A stretch of 53,156 nucleotides of DNA from Clostridiaceae bacterium (lineage in GTDB: Bacteria; Bacillota; Clostridia; Acetivibrionales; DUMC01), in contig DUMC01000011.1 of assembly GCA_012840075.1 (NCBI GenBank), positions 1 to 53,156 on the forward strand, given 5' to 3'. The notes beneath the pieces were generated by a model, which was not told the DNA's origin, did no database searches, and saw only the letters and a program-made list of their open reading frames with translations. How positions within the stretch are numbered: the first letter of the stretch is position 1; each line of letters starts with the position of its first letter. Positions 47,622 to 53,156 of the stretch are shown piece after piece. The translations under genes and the position numbers were made by a program.

Positions 47622-47641
47622 TTAAATAAAATTTTATTTAA
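47622..47641. repeat. Perfect 20-bp AT palindrome upstream of nifS
   Basis: TTAAATAAAATTTTATTTAA is a perfect 10+10 palindrome lying 64 bp before nifS and about 16 bp upstream of a candidate -35 (TTGAAC, 47658). It could be an operator, but AT-only palindromes are common in such DNA. Confidence 0.4.
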
Positions 47642-47705
47642 TCTTTGTTTTGCGGATTTGAACAATAGTACAACGGATATATATTATACGGAGGCGTAAA
47701 AAGTA

Positions 47706-48896
47706 ATGGAAAAAACTATATATTTTGATCACGCAGCTACTACACCGGTGAGACCTGAAGTACTTGAAGCCATGTTGCCGTTTTTTACAGAAAAGTTTGG
47801 GAATCCTTCCACAATATATAGTTATGGTAGGGAAAGCAAAAAGTATATAGAAGATGCCAGGGACAAAGTTGCTAAAGCTTTGGGAGCTCAAAGCAAGGAA
47901 ATATTCTTCACAGGTTCAGGTACGGAAGCTGATAACTGGGCTATTAAAGGTGTAGCATATGCAAACAGGAAAAAAGGAAACCACATTATTACTACTTCTA
48001 TAGAGCATCATGCGGTGCTTCATACTTGCAACTTTTTAGAAAAAGAAGGATTCGAGGTTACTTATCTGCCTGTAGATAAGGATGGTTTAGTAGACCCTGA
48101 ACAGGTTAGAGAAGCAATAAAACCTGAAACCATCCTGATTAGCGTTATGTTTGCCAATAATGAAATTGGCACCATTCAACCTATTAGTGAGATAGGAAAA
48201 ATCGCAAAAGAAAAAGGAATTATTTTTCATACAGATGCAGTACAAGCAGTAGGAAGTGTTAATGTAAATGTGGAAGAATTAAATGTTGACCTTTTGTCTC
48301 TTTCTGCTCATAAATTTTACGGACCTAAAGGTGTAGGAGCTTTATATATAAGAAGAGGAACAAAAATTACTTCTTTTATGCATGGAGGAGCACAGGAAAG
48401 AGGGAAGAGGGCAAGTACGGAAAATGTTCCCGGAATAGTTGGACTTGGAAAAGCCATAGAGCTTGCTACCGCCAACATAGAGGGAAATGCAAAGTATGTT
48501 AAGAGATTGCGCGACAGAATAATTGATGAAGTACTAAACACTATTCCTTATGTAAGGTTAAATGGTCATAGAGAAAAAAGACTACCGGGTAATATTAATT
48601 TTTCCTTTGAATTTATAGAAGGTGAATCATTATTATTATTGCTTGATATGAAGGGAATTGCAGCTTCAAGTGGTTCTGCTTGTACATCAGGTTCTTTGGA
48701 TCCGTCCCATGTTTTACTGGCAATAGGCTTGCCCCATGAAATAGCCCATGGGTCATTAAGAATAACACTAGGACCTGATAATACTGATGAAGAAGTAGAT
48801 TACTTTTTAAGCGTTTTACCTGAAATCGTAGGAAGACTTAGAGAAATGTCTCCTTTATACGAAGCTGTAAAAAATAAAAATAAAAGCAAAAAATGA
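47706..48896 (+). CDS. nifS: Cysteine desulfurase NifS/IscS
   Basis: A 396-aa PLP-dependent desulfurase for iron-sulfur clusters and tRNA thiolation. Hallmarks are [14 protein letters not shown] at the start, [14 protein letters not shown]203 in [10 protein letters not shown] and the persulfide cysteine C326 in [10 protein letters not shown]. It is followed by iscU and mnmA, which both take sulfur. The C-terminal tail is lysine-rich. ATG with CGGAGGCG upstream. No IscR repressor gene precedes it. Confidence 0.96.
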   Translation: MEKTIYFDHAATTPVRPEVLEAMLPFFTEKFGNPSTIYSYGRESKKYIEDARDKVAKALGAQSKEIFFTGSGTEADNWAIKGVAYANRKKGNHIITTSIEHHAVLHTCNFLEKEGFEVTYLPVDKDGLVDPEQVREAIKPETILISVMFANNEIGTIQPISEIGKIAKEKGIIFHTDAVQAVGSVNVNVEELNVDLLSLSAHKFYGPKGVGALYIRRGTKITSFMHGGAQERGKRASTENVPGIVGLGKAIELATANIEGNAKYVKRLRDRIIDEVLNTIPYVRLNGHREKRLPGNINFSFEFIEGESLLLLLDMKGIAASSGSACTSGSLDPSHVLLAIGLPHEIAHGSLRITLGPDNTDEEVDYFLSVLPEIVGRLREMSPLYEAVKNKNKSKK

Positions 48897-48970
48897 AAAC
48901 AGAGAAAATAATCATCAGTTTTGTGTTTTTTATAAATTATTTTATTATTTAGAAAGAGGGTAATAATTAT

Positions 48971-49429
48971 ATGTACAGCCAAAAAGTAATGGATCATTTT
49001 ATGAATCCAAGAAATATGGGGGAAATAGAGGATGCAGACGGTGTAGGTCTGGTTGGTAATCCTAAATGCGGAGATATAATGAAAATGTATCTTAAAATAG
49101 AGAATGATGTAATCGTAGATGCCAAGTTCAAAACATTCGGGTGCGGTGCGGCTGTTGCAACCAGCAGTATCTCTACTGAAATGATTAAAGGAAAAACCAT
49201 AGAAGAAGCTCTTAAAATCACTAATGAAGCTGTAGCAGAAGCATTGGACGGACTACCTCCGCAAAAAATGCATTGTTCAAATCTAGCTGAAGAAGCCATA
49301 AAAGCAGCAATAGAAGACTATAGAAAGAGAAAAGGAATTACCGGAAATAATCAAAACAGTTTTGAATCTTGCCAAGGTTGCTGCAAAAAATGCGAAGATG
49401 TACATGATGATTTTCATGAAGAAGAATAA
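48971..49429 (+). CDS. iscU: Iron-sulfur cluster scaffold IscU/NifU-N
   Basis: A 152-aa scaffold that assembles [2Fe-2S] and [4Fe-4S] clusters. The three ligand cysteines are present: C33 in NPKCGD, C58 in TFGCGAA and C102 in MHCSNLA, with D35 nearby. The protein has an extra 25-residue tail carrying C134, C137, C138 and C141 and two histidines (CQGCCKKCEDVHDDFH). That tail is absent from E. coli IscU and may bind metal. It follows nifS by 74 bp and precedes mnmA by 42 bp. Confidence 0.94.
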   Translation: MYSQKVMDHFMNPRNMGEIEDADGVGLVGNPKCGDIMKMYLKIENDVIVDAKFKTFGCGAAVATSSISTEMIKGKTIEEALKITNEAVAEALDGLPPQKMHCSNLAEEAIKAAIEDYRKRKGITGNNQNSFESCQGCCKKCEDVHDDFHEEE

Positions 49430-49471
49430 AAATTGAAGATGAATAAAAATTAATGGAGGACAGGAAAGAAA

Positions 49472-50548
49472 GTGGCATCAAAAAAAGTAATGGTTGGTAT
49501 GAGCGGCGGCGTAGACAGTTCAGTTGCAGCCGCCTTACTTTTAGAAAAAGGTTACGATGTAATAGGAGTAACAATGCACATGTGGGAAGATCCCACAACA
49601 GAAGATGTAAGAGAAGATGCATGTTGTTCTTTATCAGCAGTGGAAGATGCCAGAAGAGTAGCAAATAAACTAAAAATTCCACACTATGTGTTGAACTTCA
49701 AGGATATATTTAAAAAGACCATTGTAGATTACTTTATAGATGAGTATTTAAAGGGAAGGACTCCAAATCCGTGTATTGCTTGTAATAAATTCATTAAGTT
49801 CGGAATTTTTATAGAAAAAGCTCTTTCAATGAATATTGACTATGTGGCTACAGGACATTATGCCAGAATAGTATATGACAATGACAAAGAAAGATACTTG
49901 CTTAAAAAGGCATTAACCAAGGAAAAAGATCAATCATATGTTTTATACAATATTAAAAAAGAGAATTTGAGCAGGGTGCTTTTTCCTATCGGAGACTATG
50001 ATAAAAATGAAGTTAGAAATTTAGCCAAAAAGTATGAGCTACCTGTTGCTACAAAACCAGATAGCCAAGAAATCTGTTTCATACAAGACAATGATTATGC
50101 CGGTTTTATCAATCGAATAGCAAAAGAAAACATTAAACCTGGATATTTTGTTGATACGAAAGGAAATATTTTAGGTGAACACAAAGGTATAATCAATTAC
50201 ACTATAGGGCAGAGAAAAGGGCTTGGCATCAGTTTCGGCAAACCTATGTATGTAGTTCGAATTGACAGCAAAAATAACCAGGTCGTTCTTGGAGATGCTG
50301 AAGATTTGTTTTCAACAGAATTGATAGCAGAGGATGTAAATTTTTTATCAATAGATTCTCTTGAAGAACCTTTAAAAGTAAATGCAAAAATAAGGTATTC
50401 TGCAAAAGAGTCTCCGGCCACTATATATCCCTTGGAAGAAGGCAAAGTCAAGGTAATTTTTGAGCAACCGCAAAGAGCGATAACTCCCGGACAATCAGTA
50501 GTATTTTATGATGGAGATATTGTAGTAGGTGGAGGTATAATTTCTTAG
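49472..50548 (+). CDS. mnmA: tRNA-specific 2-thiouridylase MnmA
   Basis: MnmA introduces 2-thiouridine at the wobble position of Lys, Glu and Gln tRNAs. The PP-loop SGGVDSSVAA is near residue 11. The catalytic cysteines are C101 in NPCIAC and C202 in SQEICFI, and GHYAR and GQRKGLGI are conserved. Length 358 aa is normal. GTG start; GGAGG lies about 12 bases upstream with AGGAAAG closer. It is the last gene of a nifS-iscU-mnmA group. Confidence 0.97.
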   Translation: MASKKVMVGMSGGVDSSVAAALLLEKGYDVIGVTMHMWEDPTTEDVREDACCSLSAVEDARRVANKLKIPHYVLNFKDIFKKTIVDYFIDEYLKGRTPNPCIACNKFIKFGIFIEKALSMNIDYVATGHYARIVYDNDKERYLLKKALTKEKDQSYVLYNIKKENLSRVLFPIGDYDKNEVRNLAKKYELPVATKPDSQEICFIQDNDYAGFINRIAKENIKPGYFVDTKGNILGEHKGIINYTIGQRKGLGISFGKPMYVVRIDSKNNQVVLGDAEDLFSTELIAEDVNFLSIDSLEEPLKVNAKIRYSAKESPATIYPLEEGKVKVIFEQPQRAITPGQSVVFYDGDIVVGGGIIS

Positions 50549-50560
50549 AATATGATTTTT

Positions 50561-50601
50561 GGGGTGTATTTAATAACTTAAATACACCCCATTTATTATA
50601 A
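50561..50601. terminator. Terminator-like hairpin after mnmA
   Basis: GGGGTGTATTTAA and TTAAATACACCCC make a perfect 13-bp stem with a TAAC tetraloop, followed by ATTTATTATAA. It lies between the convergent mnmA and LCP genes. The arm sequence matches the repeat family at 8825 and 36121. Confidence 0.7.
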
Positions 50602-50636
50602 TTATTCAAATATCTATTTAACATAATTATTTAAAA

Positions 50637-51575
50637 TTATTTAAAAAAATTTTCTTCTACCATCTTTTTGATTTCTTCCTCATTATATAAATAATAGTAT
50701 GGTGAGTAATCCATTGAACTACCCGGTAATGTAAAGAATTTAACTTTTTCAAGGCTAAAATTATTAACAGTTTTCACTAATTTAAAAACTTGGCTTAAAG
50801 TTACGTTTGTTTCTAGGTTATCAAAAACCGTATCTATTATTTCATTTAATTTAGGCAAGTATATAATGTTCATCTTTTGCTTTATTAATTCTTTAATAAA
50901 GTTCTGTTGTGCTTCTATTCTTTTTAGATCGGAACCATCATAATACTTAAGCATTTCTTCGGTATAACCGTTATTTGGATGTCTAAATCTTAAATATTCT
51001 TCAGCCATTTTACCATCCATTAAATGTTTACCCTTTTTTATATGAATATGAAGATCCTGAAGAGGATCATCATAGTCAAGGTCTACAGGAACCTCGATCC
51101 ATACTCCGCCTAAAAGATCGATTATTTCCCTAAAAGTTTCAATGTTCAAGTAAACATAATGTTTAATTTCAATACCCATTATATTGCTTAGATGATTCAT
51201 CAATAAATTGCTTCCGCCTCTTTTGGCATAAAGTGAGTTAATCTTAACAGCACTTCCTGTATCTAAAACAATTTTTGTGTCCCTGGGTATTGACATAACA
51301 TTTGCCTCACTGGTAGCCGGATTGTAATTAACTAAGATCATTGTATCAGTATTTGCTTCTGATTTATCGCCAATAAGAACCAACACATTAAAAGGTTCAT
51401 TATCAGGTACAAACGGTTTCAAAATATTTTCATTTTCACTTTCGTCGTCATCTAAAGAAGATGACGCTTCATCAGCAGAGTAAGTTTTTAGGTAGTTAAG
51501 CATTACGACCCCCGTGGCGAATAAAAACACAAGCAATATGGAAGTCAACGCAAAATAAAACTTTCTAAAACTCAT
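50637..51575 (-). CDS. LytR-CpsA-Psr (LCP) family cell-wall enzyme
   Basis: A 312-aa membrane-anchored protein with a membrane helix at about 7-28 and an extracellular LCP domain. LCP enzymes attach teichoic acids or other polymers to peptidoglycan. VLVLIGDKSEANTDTMILVNYNP near residue 70, the conserved SIPRDT segment, SLYAKRGG and EEYLRFRHPNNGY with the catalytic Arg and Asp region are seen. The linker from 33 to 55 is acidic (SSSLDDDESENEN). GAGGAG sits about 12 bases upstream of the start. Confidence 0.92.
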   Translation of the reverse strand: MSFRKFYFALTSILLVFLFATGVVMLNYLKTYSADEASSSLDDDESENENILKPFVPDNEPFNVLVLIGDKSEANTDTMILVNYNPATSEANVMSIPRDTKIVLDTGSAVKINSLYAKRGGSNLLMNHLSNIMGIEIKHYVYLNIETFREIIDLLGGVWIEVPVDLDYDDPLQDLHIHIKKGKHLMDGKMAEEYLRFRHPNNGYTEEMLKYYDGSDLKRIEAQQNFIKELIKQKMNIIYLPKLNEIIDTVFDNLETNVTLSQVFKLVKTVNNFSLEKVKFFTLPGSSMDYSPYYYLYNEEEIKKMVEENFFK

Positions 51576-51698
51576 ATGACCTTGTAACTCCTCACTACAT
51601 TTTTTATGCTTTTATCTATTTTTTATCTATTTTTGTTCTATGTTTCTTTATTTTTTATCACTTTCTTTAAATATTTCTTTTAAATTAAAGCCTTTTTT

Positions 51699-51727
51699 AT
51701 TATAATTCGATTTTTCTATAAAGTAAA
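51699..51727 (-). promoter_or_regulatory. Promoter of the LCP gene
   Basis: On the minus strand TTTACT (51727-51722) and TATAAT (51704-51699) are separated by 17 bp, about 125 bp upstream of the LCP start codon. Confidence 0.5.
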
Positions 51728-51825
51728 TAGGGTTTATTTTAAGTTTTTTATTCTTTTTTTAGACTCAAGTATTTAATTTTTTGTTCCTCATTTTGTTATA
51801 ATTTGTTACTTTGTTCCTTTATCAT

Positions 51826-51862
51826 CTATCATCGTGTATCATCGTGGTGTATCATCGTGGTT
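51826..51862. repeat. Three imperfect TATCATCGTG tandem units
   Basis: The 10-bp unit TATCATCGTG occurs three times, with GG between the last two copies. The array begins outside and extends into the 3' end of the recombinase gene and encodes its final HDDTPR residues. Confidence 0.5.
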
Positions 51863-52831
51863 TTTATCCTCATCCATGCTGATATTTGCAAGGGGATTTT
51901 TCTCAACGGCATTCTTAAGTTGTTCATTATCAACATGAGTATAAATTTCAGTTGTAGCTACGCTTTCATGACCCAGAATTTGTTGAAGAGCACGGATATC
52001 AACTTTACCGTACTTATACATAAGGGTAGCAGCTGTATGCCTTAATTTGTGAGTTGAATACCTTTCAGGGTCAAGACCGGCTTCTGTAATATATTTTTTT
52101 ACAATGTGTTGGACGGTTTTATTGCTGATCCTTTGTTTTCTTTCGCTTAAGAAAAGGGCATTTTTATCTTTTACTCCATCCTTAGGCCTGACCTGCAAAT
52201 ATCTTTCAATTGCTTTTATGCAAGCATTATTTAAGTAAATGGTTCTTTCTTTATTACCTTTTCCAATAACAGTTAAGGTGTTATTTTTAATATTGTTAAT
52301 ATTTATGTTTACAAGCTCTGATAATCTAAGCCCGCAATTTAAAAAAAGTGTTAAAATTGCATAATCCCTTTCACGATGTTTGCCGTTAACAGCTTCAAGA
52401 AGTCTTTTGCTTTCCTCAAAGTTAAGATATTTAGGCAACCTTTTTAGGATTTTCGGAGATTCAAGCTCTGAAGCAGGATTAGTTTCCAAAAGCCTTGCCT
52501 TAACGTAAAGATAGTTAAAAAAAGACTTTATACTGGCAACTTTTCTGGCACGTGAGCGCGATTTGTTATTGCGTTCACGAGACAAAAAAGACATATATTC
52601 ATATAAGTCACTAAGAGTTACGGTTCTAATAAGATCTATGTCTACATCGTCAATTTTTATTTTTTCAAATTCAATATTAGCATCTACTAAATTTTTATGT
52701 AACTTCAAGAAACGTAAAAAAGTTCTCAAATCAAAATAGTATTCTTTAACTGTATTTTTAGATTTACCTTTAACGGTTTCTATATAATTAAAAAATTCAC
52801 GCAGAATCGGTGGAGCATCATCCATGTACAT
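51839..52831 (-). CDS. XerC/D-type tyrosine recombinase
   Basis: A 330-aa site-specific recombinase, most likely a chromosome-dimer resolution enzyme. The N-terminal SAM-like DNA-binding domain covers about 10-115. The catalytic set is complete: R169 in CGLRLSE, K191 in GKGNKER, H261 and R264 in HKLRHTAA, H288 in LGHES and nucleophile Y297. ATG at 52831 with AGGAGGA eight bases upstream. The last 20 residues are a variable acidic tail ending in a repeat-encoded segment. No adjacent att site, phage gene or excisionase is visible, so a phage integrase is unlikely. Confidence 0.9.
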   Translation of the reverse strand: MYMDDAPPILREFFNYIETVKGKSKNTVKEYYFDLRTFLRFLKLHKNLVDANIEFEKIKIDDVDIDLIRTVTLSDLYEYMSFLSRERNNKSRSRARKVASIKSFFNYLYVKARLLETNPASELESPKILKRLPKYLNFEESKRLLEAVNGKHRERDYAILTLFLNCGLRLSELVNININNIKNNTLTVIGKGNKERTIYLNNACIKAIERYLQVRPKDGVKDKNALFLSERKQRISNKTVQHIVKKYITEAGLDPERYSTHKLRHTAATLMYKYGKVDIRALQQILGHESVATTEIYTHVDNEQLKNAVEKNPLANISMDEDKNHDDTPR

Positions 52832-53156
52832 ACTCGAGTCCTCCTATAATTGTGCCTTGTTTATATATTTATTATAGTAAACTATTTTAAATATTGAAAG
52901 TTATAATTAAAGCGGGAACTTTTAAAATTACGTCTCTTTGCAAATATTTTTAATAGGAATAACTATTTAAAGAATAAACATGAAAGTAAAAAAGGGCATG
53001 GAATTTTGTTAATTTTTTTAACAATTATGGATTAACACGGTTTTTTGTAATATTTTCAATATATAACAATTATAACAATAAGGCAACTCTATAATAATTA
53101 ATAATAAATCATAAATCAGGTTACAATAATATTAAATTATTTAAATTATACACATC
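52832..53156. other. AT-rich spacer at window end
   Basis: No ORF or RNA is visible in these 325 bp. On the minus strand TTTCAA (52899-52894) and TATAAT (52876-52871), 17 bp apart, are a candidate promoter for the recombinase gene. A perfect small dyad TTGTTAA/TTAACAA with a five-T loop lies at about 53007-53025. Confidence 0.4.

Noticed and set aside
51839-52831. Phage or integrative-element integrase
   Set aside because: No phage, excisionase or att-like direct repeats nearby and no tRNA insertion site; Xer-type catalytic set fits a chromosomal recombinase.

Overview
The window is AT-rich chromosomal DNA of a low-GC Gram-positive bacterium, most likely a member of the class Clostridia. The basis is synteny and family content: dnaG next to a 358-aa primary sigma factor, a tepA-ylzJ-ftsK/spoIIIE neighbourhood as in spore formers, a PyrR-regulated pyrimidine operon whose dihydroorotate dehydrogenase pairs with PyrK, LexA beside an SOS-type LysM peptide, Hfq next to MiaA, and frequent TTG starts preceded by strong Shine-Dalgarno sites. 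A motility-type (sigma-D-like) promoter precedes a chemoreceptor gene, so the organism is probably flagellated. I cannot name the species. Nearly all of the window is core genome. I see no phage, transposase, CRISPR array or obvious genomic island.

Layout. 1-900: two tandem hairpin repeats, a small membrane protein and an AT-rich spacer. 0.9-6.5 kb: dnaG, rpoD, terminator, two tRNA genes (Asn and a CAT tRNA) behind a consensus promoter, trmK, a Nif3-family gene, then the RNase P RNA gene with its own consensus promoter. 6.5-16.6 kb: a Gfo/Idh/MocA oxidoreductase (minus), tepA-ylzJ, a chemoreceptor gene (minus), ftsK, rny and ymdB. 16.6-20.7 kb: pgeF, an orphan peptide-binding lipoprotein, lspA and an RluD-type pseudouridine synthase. 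20.7-29.8 kb: a PyrR attenuator leader, pyrR, a second terminator, then pyrB-pyrC-pyrF-pyrK-pyrD, a histidine phosphatase, a divergent orotate phosphoribosyltransferase-like gene and miaB. 30.0-35.9 kb: mutS-mutL-miaA-hfq. 36.1-37.6 kb: a 149-bp palindromic element, then lexA diverging from a LysM peptide gene with LexA-box-like sites in both promoters. 37.7-40.6 kb: a sugar-phosphate isomerase-like gene and a GT-C/TPR membrane protein (minus). 40.9-50.5 kb: two sulfur-transfer modules (cysteine desulfurase-thiI and nifS-iscU-mnmA) flanking an AIR-synthase-like gene, glyA, rarA and a tiny membrane ORF. 50.6-53.2 kb: an LCP-family cell-wall enzyme and a XerC/D-type recombinase, both minus.

Functional themes. 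Several genes act on tRNA: trmK (m1A22), miaA and miaB (i6A37 then ms2i6A37), thiI (s4U8), mnmA (s2U34) and RNase P; both cysteine desulfurases probably feed this chemistry. Genome maintenance is covered by dnaG, mutS, mutL, rarA, lexA, ftsK and the Xer recombinase. UMP synthesis is nearly complete, but carbamoyl-phosphate synthase is missing here and the usual pyrE is replaced by an unusual phosphoribosyltransferase-like protein.

I found no convincing new multi-gene system. The observations most worth checking are the divergent OPRT-like gene, a dispersed intergenic hairpin family sharing a GGGTGYATTTAAT core (including the 149-bp palindrome next to hfq and lexA), the SOS promoter pair, the sigma-D-type promoter of the chemoreceptor and the PyrR leader.
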